Source: Takakia lepidozioides (lineage: Eukaryota > Streptophyta > Takakiopsida > Takakiales > Takakiaceae). Taken from it: a DNA stretch of 64,000 nucleotides. Each line of letters starts with the position of its first letter. The first letter of the stretch is position 1. The notes under the pieces are model-generated. The model was not told the DNA's origin and did no database searches. It saw only the letters and a program-made list of their open reading frames with translations. Positions 1 through 10,754 of this stretch are shown here, in pieces. Position numbers and translations under genes: made by a program. The stretch is taken from contig CM060731.1 of assembly GCA_030704615.1 (NCBI GenBank), positions 5,392,001-5,456,000 of the forward strand, given 5' to 3'.

Positions 1-179
1 GGAGGGGTGGGGTGTGGATGTACCGGAGTTGGTTAGGTTCGATAGCCGCGAGGAGTGTTACACCGGGTGGGAATTGTAGGAGGGGGTGGGGACTGTTGGG
101 TAGCTTTTGGTGAGTGAGTAAAAGGATCGTGACGCTTGATGGGGAGGACTGTGTGGCCATACGGGCCCATTGGAGGGCC

Positions 180-2081
180 TCATGCGTGAGGGGGCCTGAA
201 GGGGGGGTGGGCAAATCCCCTCCCTGCCCATGCGTGTTGGGTGGCATGTCCGGTGGCTCCGAAGATGTAGTCTCGGGGTTGGGGGCTGGCAAAAGTTGTG
301 ATTCCCATCGGGCACGTAAGCGGACTGGAATAGAATGAATGAGTGAGTTCAAAAGTGGTAATGAGCAGAGAGAGGATATCCGGGGGGATAGTAGTATGAG
401 CAAAGGCTTGTGACAGTTTTGTCAGGGAACGGGGTTTTTTGGGAGGAGTGTCTTGGAGGTAGCGGGTAGCAAGCCAACTGAGTTCGGTAGCGAAGTCTTG
501 GCGGGGTGGGTGGATTTGAGCGTCATAGGGGGAGGAAGTAGAGTATTTAGCCCATAGCCATGCTAGTCTATCATTGGGAATGAGGCCAAGAAAACGGCCG
601 TTGAAGGTGTATATAGTTGACATACGAGGGCCTTGACAGATTGTGGGGGAGGTGTGCAGGATATCTTTATCTGGATTGCATTCTGTAATGTGTATGTGTA
701 CGTTGGGGACGGTAAGTGGTTGATGTACATGTCGAGCATCTTTGGGTTGGGTTTGGGAGATATGTTGTTGGTGGGTATGCGCAAGGTAGTAAGTGTCGGT
801 ACGTTTGTGGAATGCGGTGAGGAGTGTGAGATTGTGGGCGGGGTCGCAATCATCATGTGAGCCAAAGAGGTCATCCTCGATTTGCCATGAGTTATCATCA
901 GCTGTGTAGCCAGCCAATTGGCATAGGTAATAGGTATCAACACAAGTGGCCCCATATGAGTCTGTAGAAGTTTGGGTTTTAATACAGGATGGCTTCGATA
1001 ACATATGCGTCGGGGTTATCTGTGTGGTCATGATGAGTTGCAGGAGTGCTAGGTGAGGTGGGAGCTGGGGTGGAAGTAGTTTGCGTAAGGAATGGCGTAT
1101 GGATGGGGCGGGAGGGGTTTGGAACGAGTCCCTATCCGCGTGGGGAGATGGTATAGGGGAGGTGGATGTGGATGGGGGGTCTCTAGTACCAAGTGTTCCT
1201 GAGGTTTGGGAGGCCCTAAGCGTGTGGAGAATAGAGGGGGATGGGCCTGATCTGTAGGCAGGTAGTAAGTCGCGTTGGGTATGAGGGAAGAGTGAGCATG
1301 GAAGATCGCATTCAAGGGTACATGATGCGGATGGGTGGCAGAGTAGGGTACGTAGGTATTGGAGGAACCTGCATGTTTTGGCTGTGGCACGAGAATGTTT
1401 AAGTGTGAATTCTCCCGGGGTTGGAAGTTGAGTCCCTGTGGCGGTGGTAAGTTGGGTGAGATGAGTGATATGCCGTTCTTTGAAATAGGTGAGGAGGGAG
1501 CGCTTTTGGCGGGGATGAAGGCGTTCAAAATGGGAGAGGGAGGGGCTGGTATTTAGAGCGTGTTCCAGCTGTGGTATCATGTTAGGAAAGCCGGGTAGGT
1601 CGGTTTGGATGCTGATACGCATTTGTCGTAGGATGAATAGTGTCCGTGCGGGAGTGTAAGCAAGATTGGGAATGAAGAGATGGGAGGGCTTGTAGTCCAT
1701 TGAATTTGTGGGCTAGAAATTTAAGAAGTCCGCGGTAGATAAGTCCTCGGGTCCAGGGTCATTGAGTGCTTCTTGTAGCTGGGTACCAAGGGTTCGGGCA
1801 TATGAAATAACCAGGGGGCTGGAGCCGACGCCGTAACAGGCTGTCGGGAGTTGGGTGAGGGCACTAGGAGTACTGGTAGGTAAGCCACATATTCGCTTGG
1901 TTAGTTGAGTGATGTGTTTGTCTAGTACTTTGAGATCTGGTAGGGAGAAAGGAGCGGCGTGAAAAGAGTATTGGACTTGTGGCTTAAGCACAGAGCTAAT
2001 GATTGATAGTTTGGGTCTAATGGAGACAGGGGATTTAAGAAGAGTCAGGTAGCTTAGCAAGTGTGGTGGTCTTTTGCACAT
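180..2081 (-). pseudogene. LINE C-terminal region with chromodomain-like patch
   Basis: Blocks 2081-1713 (122 aa) and 1700-180 (506 aa) lie in one frame, separated by a single TAG. The first resembles the thumb/connection region after a LINE RT. The second has no family I recognise overall, but about residues 255-280 (nt 861-938) contain a Tyr-Tyr-Leu start, then AGYTADDNSWQIEDDL. This spacing fits the core of a chromodomain (aromatic, GY, then an S/T-W-E-like strand and acidic Leu). Known: chromodomains are common at the end of Ty3/gypsy integrases but unusual in LINE ORFs. The match is short and might be chance. The protein ends at the TGA/TAG region near 180, close to the window edge. Confidence 0.5.
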
Positions 2082-3534
2082 GCCAGGTGAGTGATGGGAC
2101 TAGTTGGATACCTAAGTATGTTTCATCGGGTCCCAAAAAGGGGAAGGGGTTGTTTAGGTAATGGATATAGAGTTTACAATGAGAAGCAATCGCAATTTTT
2201 GTTAATTTACTGCGGTGGGTTGCTGCGGTAACGGCGCACTTGTGGAGGCTAAGTTCCATGCCGGACCATAAGTTAAAGCGGGATAACTTGCTGACTTGTC
2301 GGTTGAGGTGTTGGGGTTTGTGAGCTAGAATAGCGAGGTCGTCAGCGTATGCGGCAGCGGAGATTGCATTAAGGGAGGTTTTATAGTGATAGCCAAGATT
2401 TCCGCGTGCTAACCATCTTAGTAGAGGTTCTAAAAAGATAATAAAGAGGTATGGACTGAGGGTGTCACCCTGGATGGTACCGCGTAGGATAGGAATAGGG
2501 GGGGTAGTACCATAGTATGAACCGGAGTATTCCGTAGTGCTGTTGGTATAAATGTTGCCAATGAGTTGGATGGCATCGATGGGATAACCGAGGTCCGTCA
2601 TGTTTGCAAGTAGTCTGGCATGGTCTAAGGATCCGAAGGCATTTTTAAAGTCTATATACAAGAGATAGATATCTTGTTTAGTGAGCTTGGCATCTTCAAG
2701 GGCTGAGAGGACGTATTGTATTTGACGAGTTGTACTACGTGTGGCTCGGAAGCCCTCCTGGGGGTCACTCAGAATATGGTGTTGTTCACCGTAATTGGAT
2801 AGCAGCGTGGTCAGTGTGCTGGTAAACAATTTATAGATAGTATTGGCTAGGGCTATGGGTCTGTAGTTACCGAGGTTAGTTGGGTCGCCTTTCTTAAATA
2901 GCAGGATGGTGCGGCTATGTTTCCAAGTAGGTGGGATACGTTTGAGTTGGTAACATAGTTTGAAAAATTTGAAGAAGAGGGTGTGAAGATGGGGGTCGAG
3001 CGCCTCTAATATAGCCCTAGGGATCATATCTGGTCCAGGGGCCTTTGATTTGGATAGACCTTTAAGGCAAGAGTCATAGAGATCTAGCGTGAAAAGGTCA
3101 TGTATGCGGTCCGTGGGTACCCCACGTTTGTCTAATGAGAAGCCGTCGAGGTCATGCCATGGGTAATGTTTGACTTTATATAAACAGTTGGGGTGGTGGT
3201 GGTCAGGGTGTAGGCAGTTTGCGACAACGGGCGTATAGGAAGCGGATGCTTGTATCCATATTTCTTTGTTGATATCAGTGGGGCTTGTCAAGAAGTGGCC
3301 CAGTCAATGTTTAAGGCTGTCAATTGGTGGATTGAGCGTAGGGTTAAAGATGGCTTTGTGTGCTCTTTTAGGATGGTTATGTAGGAGGTGGCCAAAGGAG
3401 GTGATAAACTTTTTGTGGTTATCGCCAGCTTTTTGTTTGGTTATAAGATATGCGGCTTTTTTTGCGTTCCTTCCTAGCTTGGCGAGGGCAGCAAGCCAAT
3501 TCGGGATGGTACTGTGGTCCATAGGAGGGGGCAA
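2035..3534 (-). pseudogene. LINE reverse transcriptase domain
   Basis: Two in-frame blocks (3534-3304 and 3291-2035) separated by one stop codon. RT landmarks in the 418-residue block: KAPGPDMIP at about 83-91, the GNYRPIAL fingers motif at 141-148, DPQEGFR at 176-182, the first catalytic Asp in YIDFKNAFGS (212-221), the IPILRGTIQGDTLSPYLF palm/primer-grip region (266-283), and the catalytic YADD at 315-318. All three catalytic aspartates are present, so decay is recent or confined to frameshifts. Role: target-primed reverse transcription of the element RNA. The frame shifts near 2081-2035 into the C-terminal region. Confidence 0.85.
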
Positions 3535-3560
3535 GAGGGCTTGGCATACTGGGAGAGAGT

Positions 3561-4706
3561 TTAGGCAAATAATGCAGGGGTCTCGTCTCCATTCTGTGTG
3601 ATGATTGTTGGATGGGGAATTGGGGATGATAGTAAGGGCACGGCGTATGATATGATGGGTGTTAAGGTGAGAGGTCCAGGCACATTTTTGTGTGCGGGTA
3701 AGGTATCCTCCATTTTGTTTGGATCTGGGGTGTGGACTCCGTTATTTGTGTGGCCCGATAGAGCAATGTCCCGGTTGAAGTCGCCAGCCAGTATATAGTG
3801 ATGGTGTTGGTGCGCGGGGTGCTTGATTGTATTAGAGATTGTGTCCAATATGTCGGGTATCAGGGATAGGTCCTCAGTATGGGATGGCATATATAAGTGG
3901 ATGAGAGTGATGGGCGTAAGTGCAGGGAGATGCAGCTGGACAATTTGAAGGTGAGATCGGAGAGGGATGGGTACTAGAACTTTGGTGGTGGTGCTGGGAG
4001 AGTGATGGGTGCGGAGGATGCCAAGTGCCACACCACCCCGTGTAGGACAGTATGGGGTGGAGCAACGACGGAGACATTGTGTGGCTGTCATGGGGGTCCC
4101 ATAGAGGAGGTAGTAGGCTGATAAGAGTTTGTTAATATAGGAGCTGTTGGTGTTGTTAGTGTTTAGTTTGGGTTCTTGGATGAGAATAATGTGTGGGGGC
4201 GTGGAGTCCGTGAGGAGGTGGATCAAACTCTGGATACTGGTGGCAAGGGATCCGACATTCCAAGTGGTGATGTTAAAGGAGTCTGACTGTAGATCGGGGG
4301 TGTTCGGAGTGTGGCAGCGAGGTGTAGCGGGTGAGGGATACAACTGGTGTGGTGGTGAAGGAAGATGGTGGGTAGGGGGGGGGGGGGGGGGGTGGAACCC
4401 TGGGAGGGGCGTGGTAGCGTTAAGCGTAGCTGTCAGGATGTTGGCAGAGAGAAACGGGAATTTGTTGATGGTAGTGGAAATGTTTGGGACAGAGGTGGGT
4501 GCAAACGCTAGATGATCACCAAGAATTTTGTGTATAACTCCGGGATGGGACTGTAACAGGTTTAGGGACGCGTGGAGATCAGTTAAGCAATGTGGTGGGC
4601 CCAAGTAGTTGCTGGTATGTGTGGGTAGGTCTTGTAAGTGATGTAGTAGGGAAATGAGTTGGGAATCTGGTTGGGACGTAAGGTAGTCATTACATTCTTG
4701 GGGCAA
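3561..4706 (-). pseudogene. LINE endonuclease domain (exonuclease-endonuclease-phosphatase fold)
   Basis: A 381-residue frame. The first ~140 residues are a low-complexity Pro/His-rich linker that includes the proline run coded by the poly-G tract at about 4377-4392 on the plus strand. The endonuclease starts at about residue 145. TTWNVGSL (147-154) holds the metal-site Asn, LIQEPKL (175-181) the metal-binding Glu, the LYMPSH strand lies near 271-276, and AGDFN (307-311) carries catalytic Asp/Asn. The terminal SDH motif is not in this frame; a degenerate DHS appears after the frameshift. Role by family: nicks target DNA to prime reverse transcription. The frame is broken on both sides, so this copy cannot be functional. 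Confidence 0.8.
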
Positions 4707-5371
4707 AGGGGAGATGAGGACAATAAGGGAGAAGAGAAGGTGGTGTGGTGGAAAGGCTTGAAGTTTGTGGGAGGTGTGGGAGAGAGCAGGGTATGGGCAG
4801 GCTGGGAGGCCAAAGGTGGAAATGTAGTGGGGGCAGTCTGTAGGTGAGTGGAGGGGATGAGTAGTGATTTGGGGAGGTAGGGGTCGAAGTGGGTAGCAAG
4901 ATGTTTGTATTGGTGTATAAAGGATAGGGTGTCCGGCTGGAAGTATAGCGCATAGCGATCTTGTGCATCAGCAGGGAGTTGAGTTGTGATGGTGGAAATA
5001 GTGAGTGGCCCGGGGTTAGGGTGGATGTCCCCACATCGGAGCAGTGTAAGTGTGGTACATAAGTTGAGGTATAAGGTTTCATGTGAAAGGGGATGATGGA
5101 GGCTGTGTTTGGATTTTAGGGGGTGGTAAAGAGAGCGCCCGTTTGGGCTGTGAGTAACGAGAGGGTTTTTTCTGGGTAGTTCAGAGGGTAATTTATGAGG
5201 GTAGGATGGATTGATGTGCGGTGAAGTTAAGGGGCTATGGTTGTTAGAAGCTAGGGTGGGGCTGGTGTGTTGGGCGCAGGGGGGGGGGAGATATATAGTG
5301 GGTAGGGGAAATACCCTCCCCACCAACCCACGAGACTTAGCCCACCCCCCACTACTCCCTACCACACCCAC
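4583..5371 (-). pseudogene. LINE ORF amino-terminal part with 2A-like motif
   Basis: A 262-residue reading frame rich in Pro, Ser and Thr. Residues 113-122 read CGDIHPNPGP, preceded by a Leu/Thr-rich helix-like stretch (TLTLLR). This resembles the 2A ribosome-skipping signal, which ends in NPGP, at nt 5006-5035. Known: APE-type non-LTR elements of several animals carry 2A-like sequences near the start of the ORF, where they separate an N-terminal peptide from the polyprotein. Here His-Pro replaces the usual Glu-x before NPGP, so activity is uncertain. The frame is lost near 4700-4583, where it overlaps the endonuclease frame. The start codon at 5371 is simply the first Met; the true start may lie upstream. 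Confidence 0.6.
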
Positions 5372-5656
5372 GGTGGGAAGGTCACAACCTTATCACTAAG
5401 CCCCAACTGGTCACAATATCATGGAACCAACCCAAATATAAACTCACCACACCTCTATACACATGGACACCTGTGCTACCCTATGCCCATATTACCGACA
5501 CCCCTGTCTCCGCTCAATCAACCCGCCAACCGCTCCAAATTTTCCCAATAATCTCCCCACCAAATTACTATGTCATTACTCAGCATACTTATACATCATC
5601 CCAACTATCATATACAACTCTCATCACCGACAAGATACTAGGCCCAACCGCCAAAC
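5372..5656. other. Gene-free spacer, C-rich on plus strand
   Basis: Base composition flips here: plus-strand G-richness (LINE on minus) gives way to C-rich sequence from about 5316 onward. Possibly this is the edge of an oppositely oriented copy of the same LINE. A short hairpin lies near 5297-5335 (GTGGGTAGGGG pairing with downstream CCCTCCCC...CCCAC). No conserved coding sequence was recognised. Confidence 0.4.
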
Positions 5657-6298
5657 TGTCAAGGACGAGAACATGACTGAACACAAATAAGAGATCAGAC
5701 TAGAGGTACAAGACTAGACAAGAAGTCAAGGTCGGTGTGACCGTATGCACGATGAGTAAATAAGAATCAAGACGATCTTTATAACAATAAACATGAGTAC
5801 AAGATATTGGAACACGACTTGAATACTGGAATGCTGGAAACTGGACTGGAGTACCAGATACTGGAAACTGGGCTAGAGTATTGGAAACTGGACTGGAGTA
5901 TTGGGAACTGGAAACAAGAGTAGCTTGAACTAGTGTTGGCGTGACTGACGAGTGTCCAGTCTCGCCTCCTATATATACTGGCTACTAAGAAGCTTCCCTA
6001 AGAAGCTTCCCCTATGGAGGTTTCTTGCTGGAAAAGTTTCCAAGATTAAACAAAGGTTTCTTGATGGAGAAGCTTCCTTAAACAAATGATGTATCTTGAT
6101 GGAGAAGTTTCCTCCAAATGAAGCCTCTTGAGCAGTTTCCCAAGTTAGTCTTGGTAATTTGGTAAACTCTCGGTAACTTGGTAAGTAATGGTGAATCATG
6201 GTAGATCATGGTAAGTCATGGTAATTTTCGGTGACATGGTAACACGGTAACTTTTGGTATTTACTCCTGGTAAGTTCCTCTGGGCTATGTCCATGACA
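5657..6298 (-). repeat. LTR (solo or truncated), minus orientation
   Basis: This is an inverted copy of the 6459-7085 LTR: its reverse complement starts TGTCATGGACATAG and ends CGTCCTTGACA, the same ends as the right LTR. The inner side (toward lower coordinates) continues for only about seven bases of the shared post-LTR sequence GTTTGGCG before diverging, so its internal region is missing. It contains many GGTAA/TTACC-type short repeats and a TATATATA box near 5971-5980. Its 5' end faces the other LTR across 160 bp. Confidence is high that it is an LTR of the same family, moderate on the exact ends. Confidence 0.7.
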
Positions 6299-6458
6299 GA
6301 TATCTGGAAAACCCAGATTAATTCTATATATGAAGGTAAGTCTTACTACCAACGTCAGCCTTGACAAAGGCAGGTTCTGTCCCTTTTGTTTCCGCTCAAA
6401 CTGGGCGCGGGATCAATGGCCACAAGGCTATGGCAAACAACGTTTTATGAGTACAATC
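6299..6458 (+). mobile_element. LINE 3'-end fragment, same family as 42-44 kb
   Basis: These 160 bp between two opposed LTRs encode DIWKTQINSIYEGKSYYQRQ and then run into a tail. They closely match the end of the LINE fragment at about 43930-44085, including the stretch GGCCACAAGGCTA and the end TTATGAGTACAATC. Relative to that copy they carry a short insertion (GACAAAGGCAGGTT). This is a remnant target site that two LTR elements entered, or a piece trapped by rearrangement. Confidence 0.75.
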
Positions 6459-7085
6459 TGTCACGGACATAGCCCAGAGGAACTTACCAGGAATAAATAC
6501 CAGAAGTTACCAAGTTACCATGTTACCGGAAGTTACCATTACTTACCGTGATTTACCATGATCTACCATGATTCACCATTACTTACCAAATTACCGAGAG
6601 TTTACCAAATTACCAAGAGTAACTTGGGAAACTGCTCCTGAAGCTTCCTTTGAAGGAAACTTCTCCATCAAGATACCTCCTTTGTTTAAGGAAGCTTCTC
6701 CATCAAGAAACCTTTGTTTTATCTTGGAAACTTCTCCAGCAAGAAACCTCCATATGGAAGCTTCTTAGGGAAGCTTCTTAGTAGTCAGTATATATAGGAG
6801 GTGAGACTGGACACTCTTCAGTCTCGCCAACACAAGTTCCCAGTACTCCAGTCCAGCTTCCAGTCTCTAGTCCAGTTTCCAGTATCTGGTACCCCAGTCC
6901 AGTTTCCAGCATTCCAGTATTCGAGTCGAGTTCCAGTATCTTGTACTCTTTGTCCATTGTTATAAAGATCATCTTGATTCATGTACCCACCATGCCTTCG
7001 GCCACGTCGACCTTGACTTCTTGTCTAGTCTTGTACCTCTAGTCTGATCTCTTGTTTGTGTTCAGTCATGTTTTCGTCCTTGACA
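6459..7085 (+). repeat. 5' LTR of chromodomain Ty3/gypsy element
   Basis: Starts TGTCACGGACATAGCCC and ends CGTCCTTGACA, a TGTC...GACA pair usual for gypsy LTRs, about 627 bp. A TATATATAG box lies near 6790-6797, and a TTACC/GTTACC-rich U3 precedes it. The sequence immediately downstream (GTTTGGCGAGACTAAAG) would be the primer-binding site region; I cannot assign the tRNA. The gag start follows at 7124. No 3' partner LTR was found after 10940, so the element is truncated or its 3' end has been replaced. Confidence 0.75.
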
Positions 7086-7123
7086 GTTTGGCGAGACTAA
7101 AGTTTGTTCCTTAGTTAGTTAAG

Positions 7124-8158
7124 ATGGAAGGCACATTTGCGGAAATGGTCGCTACATTGCAGAGTCTTCAGCTCCAAATGCAAGAACTTCGTACCTCTAC
7201 CGCCTAATTACAAGCTGATCAGTCTCAAGATAAAAGTCTCCACAATTTGCAACAACAAATTTCAGAGTTAAAGGAGTCAAACAATGGATCTTCAACCATA
7301 CGAGTCTGTACTGCAACAACTCATACTGCAACGGTTCCTCTTCAACAGATTACGAGAGAACCAAAGATTAGCATGCCCGAGAAATTTGATGGGATGAGAT
7401 CAAGATTTCGCGGTTTTGTTCAACAAATACGACTATTCCTACGACTACATCCACAACGTTACCCCGATGAAGGTATTCAAGTGAGATTCGTGGGCACCCT
7501 TCTATCAGGCACTGCCCTATCTTGCTTTGCACCGCTATTAGAAAAAAAATCACATTTACTATACAATTCTGAAGCATTCATGTCCGAGTTCACTGCAACG
7601 TTTGGAGAAAATCATAGGGAGAGAGTTGCGGAGACAAAGATTCGAAATCTTCGACAAGGAGCACGTCTTGCTTCCGTTTATACTGCCGAATTTCGACAAC
7701 TTGTGTGCGACCTCGACTGGAATGAGAAGAGCCTCATTAGTCAATTTCGATTTGGTCTAAAAGATGATGTAAAAGATTTGTTGCTGACAATGCCAAACGT
7801 GAGCACACTGAGCGAATTCATCACCCAAGTCATTGCATGCGATAATCGTGTGTTCGAAAGACGTCAAGAGAAGCGATCTGGATGGTCGACGACGCATCAT
7901 GCCGCTGCTACTACGGCACCAAACACAACGATCCATCAGACATCCGGTAATGATCCTATGCAGATTGATGCTGTCCGATTCAAGCCATTGACGCCACAAG
8001 AAAAACAAAGACGAGGCTCGAATGGATTATGCCTCTATTGCGGAGAAGAAGATCACATAGCATTAAACTGCCCCAACAAGAGAAGATTCAAAGCTCGGGG
8101 CACAACTCAAGTGTTCGATACGAGGAGGTCAGAAAACGAAGATGTCCAGTCACAGTAG
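7124..8158 (+). pseudogene. gag: Gag polyprotein of the Ty3/gypsy element
   Basis: Start chosen at the ATG at 7124, 38 bp after the LTR. The frame runs 344 codons with one in-frame TAA at 7205-7207. After an N-terminal coiled-coil-like Gln/Leu segment, the capsid-like core begins at KISMPEKFDGMRSRFRGF and includes the FVGTLLSGTALSCFAPLLE and ETKIRNLRQGARLASVYTAE blocks typical of retrotransposon Gag. A zinc knuckle, CLYCGEEDHIALNC (about nt 8030-8071), sits near the end. Role: packages element RNA into virus-like particles. One nonsense mutation near the N-terminus; otherwise intact. Confidence 0.8.
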
Positions 8159-8273
8159 GGACCATGTAGCTGGACACCACAAATTCCTCACCAAAAAATG
8201 TCTATTTCTACTTCCAGACCCTGCACTTTGCTTCACAGTTTCGGTAAAAATCAGAGTGTAAAATCGAGATATC

Positions 8274-8466
8274 TCTATAGAAGCACTTTTGGACTCAGGG
8301 GCTTCAGCATGTTTTATTGACAAAAACTTTGCGAAGCAACACAATTTAACGCTCGTAAAGAAGAAACTTTCGGCCCCCGTTGCAGTCATCGATAGACGAC
8401 CGTTAGCATCAGAAAATGTTGACCATGAAACTCGACCACTTGAAGTAAAACTTGAAGATCAAGACA
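8274..8466 (+). pseudogene. Aspartic protease region
   Basis: Contains the retropepsin active-site motif LLDSGASACFID followed by KLSAPVAVIDRRPLASENV, as in Ty3/gypsy proteases. The reading frame is cut where an inverted RT segment begins, at about 8467. Fewer than 70 residues remain, so the domain is incomplete. Role by family: cuts the Gag-Pol polyprotein. Confidence 0.65.
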
Positions 8467-8722
8467 TAACACTGTATTCGAAATGTCCATACCTTGTTCG
8501 AAAAGTTGTTTTCCATTCGTCTCTTTCTTTTATCCGTACAAGGTTATAAGCTCCTCTCAAGTCAATTTTGGTGAAAATCTTCGCTTGTTCCAGTTGGTCG
8601 AGAAACCCAGAAATCAGTGGCACGGATAACGATTCTTAATTGTGACTTTGTTGAGACCGTGATAGTCCACACACATGCGTAATGATCTGTCCTTCTTTTT
8701 CACAAACAAGATAGGCGCCCCC
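8467..8722 (-). pseudogene. Inverted segment of the RT domain
   Basis: Read on the minus strand, this block encodes RT fingers/palm sequence ([20 protein letters not shown], then [10 protein letters not shown], a [13 protein letters not shown]-like stretch, and [15 protein letters not shown]), with an in-frame stop and a frameshift. Flanking RT/protease sequence reads on the plus strand, and the plus-strand RT resumes at [10 protein letters not shown]. The block carries exactly the residues that should precede it, so a segment of about 256 bp has been flipped in place. Confidence 0.75.
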
Positions 8723-9495
8723 GGTCTTACAAATGCTCCAGCAATTTTTCAACATATTATGAATGATATCTTTCGAGAATTTTTAGATGACTTTGTAGTC
8801 ATCTATTTGGACGACATTTTGATATTTTTCACAAAATGATGAAGAACATGACCGCCATGTACGCCTTGTCCTTGATAAATTAAGAGAAAGAGGACTATAT
8901 GTCAAGTTGGAAAAATGACTTTTTCCATCAATCTGAGGTCGAATTTATGGGCTACATTATTTTTGACAAAGGCGTCTTTATGGATCAAAAGAAAATACAA
9001 ACCATCATCGAGTGGATTAAACCAACTTCGGTCCGAAATGTACAATGTTTTCTGGCAAAATTGCTGCACCATTGACACGACTAACAATGAAGGACAAATT
9101 TGTATGGGACGAGGAGGCTGACCAGACATTTGAAAGGCTGAAGTAGACATTTACAACGGCCCCAATACTGGTACATGCAGACCAATCTAAACCATTCTTT
9201 TTGGAAGCAGATGCATCGGACTTTGCATTTGGCGTTATACTCTCTCAATACGGTACGGATGGCCGACTTCACCCTGTTGGTTTTCGTTCTCGCAAATTTT
9301 CCGCTGCGGAGATCAATTATGAAATCCATGACAAAGAATTTCTAGCGATTATTGATGATTTTGAGGAGTGACATCATCTATTCAAGGGAGCTCAACATCA
9401 GATCACTGTCTATACTGATCAGAGAAACCTCGAGTATTTTATGAGTGCTCGGGTTTTGAATCGACGTCAAGCGAGATGGAGTATGTCACTACCAA
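8723..9495 (+). pseudogene. RT (C-terminal half) and RNase H
   Basis: Plus-strand fragments: [20 protein letters not shown] followed by the catalytic YLDDIL box (about 8800-8820), then a thumb region (MGYIIFDKGVFMDQKK). RNase H follows with FFLEADASDFAFGVILSQYG, the AEINYEIHDKEFLAI motif and [12 protein letters not shown]. Several frameshifts and stops (near 8837, 8915, 9070 and 9370) disable it. Role: copies element RNA into DNA and removes the RNA strand. Confidence 0.75.
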
Positions 9496-9498
9496 GGT

Positions 9499-10754
9499 TT
9501 GATTTTGTTATTACCTACCGTCCCTGACATTTTCAAGGAAAACCAGATTGTTCTTTCTCGACGATCGTATCTTGTGCCAAAAGAAGAAGATGCAGCTTTT
9601 GACCAACAGAAATCCATCATCTTGAAACCAACAAATCTCCAATTGAATATGCTATCCATGTCCACCTATGACGATGTAGAGATCATAAAAGAGATTCAAA
9701 AAGCACTGAAGAGCGACAAATTTGCTACGACACTACGAAGTCAACTAAATCAACCTCGAGATAACCCACATGTTACAAACGACTTCGAATTCAAAGATGA
9801 CTTACTTTATTTCAAGGGACTTCTCTATGTACCTCCAGGATCTATACGACTTCGAATTCTTCAAACATGCCATGATCTTCCGGCTGCAGTACATTTCGGC
9901 TTCAACAAAACAATGGAATTGATATCCATGGACTATTGGTGGCCGCAGATGTGGAAACTCGTGGAAAGAATTTATAAAAATCCATTGTTATTGTAGATCG
10001 GGTACGAGATTAACATTTCAATTACATGTAATAAGTACATGTTACCAACCCGTCGAAGAAACTGCAAGACTCTTCCTCATAATATCTACCGCATTGCATG
10101 GACATCCCGAAGGACATCCGTATCTATCGAGGACCACAGTTCATATCAAATTCTGGAGGGGATTATTTCACATATTGGATACTAAGATCAACTTCTCTAC
10201 AACTAATCATCCACAACGAATGGTCAAACCGAACGTGTAAACCAGATTCTGGAGCATATCTCTTCGCTGTAGGATAAGTATCACCAAGATAATTGGACTG
10301 ACCTTCTGTCATTGCTGAGTTTGCACAACAACACTATACATTCTTCGACCAAACAAACTCTATGTTTTTCTAATTATGGTCATCATCTTCGAGCAAACCC
10401 TTTCCACCTGAAGACTGTTGGAAGCCCTGCTGTAGAAAACCTTGCTACTTCATCTCGTTACGATTCACAACGAGCTTACATTTCACTTCGCAGAAGCTCA
10501 AAAATAATACAAGGAGTACGTAGATCAACGTCGTCAACTCCAACCCCAGTTCAAGGTCGGAGATCGTGTGTGGCTTCTTCGACGGTACATACAAACCTCT
10601 TGACCATCGAGGAATTGGATTATCACCACCGCCTGGGACCATTCAAATTATTCGAGACAATATCCGGTTCAGTTTTCGGCTTGAACTCCCACAAGTATGT
10701 GCGCATCCATCCAGTCTTTCATGTTTCATTATTGGAGTTGTATCATCCATTGAG
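9499..10754 (+). pseudogene. Integrase domain, decayed
   Basis: The N-terminal zinc-binding region is visible (ILQTCHDLPAAVHFGFNKTM, then MDYWWPQMWKLVERIYKN), coding 9499-9996. The catalytic core is present only as frameshifted pieces between 10000 and 10560, where a GHPYLSRTT-like stretch, TTNHPQR and NGQTERVNQILE can be picked out. The C-terminal part (GPFKLFETISGSVFGLNSHK, then IHPVFHVSLLELYHP) lies at about 10620-10750. Role: inserts the cDNA. Not functional. Confidence 0.65.

Larger units (their letters stand above)
180..5371 (-). mobile_element. Decayed non-LTR retrotransposon (LINE) with 2A-like motif, AP-type endonuclease and RT
   Basis: Seen: six minus-strand open segments, separated by single frameshifts or in-frame stops, read in order as a 2A-like leader, an apurinic-type endonuclease, a reverse transcriptase and a long C-terminal region. 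The coding strand is strongly C-rich, so the plus strand looks G-rich throughout. Segment edges near 4700, 3550, 2080 and 1710 mark frameshifts; stops near 3302 and 1711 are in frame. Known: endonuclease plus RT in one ORF is the layout of APE-type LINEs, and a 2A-like motif near the ORF start is known from animal CR1/L2-like elements. Inferred: this copy is dead. The 3' end lies beyond the left edge of the window, and no poly(A) tail or target duplication can be seen. It differs from the LINE fragments near 42-45 kb. Confidence 0.85.

Noticed and set aside
4376-4393. Poly-G run as a functional G-quadruplex
   Set aside because: It is the codon run for a proline stretch in a dead LINE; no evidence of function.
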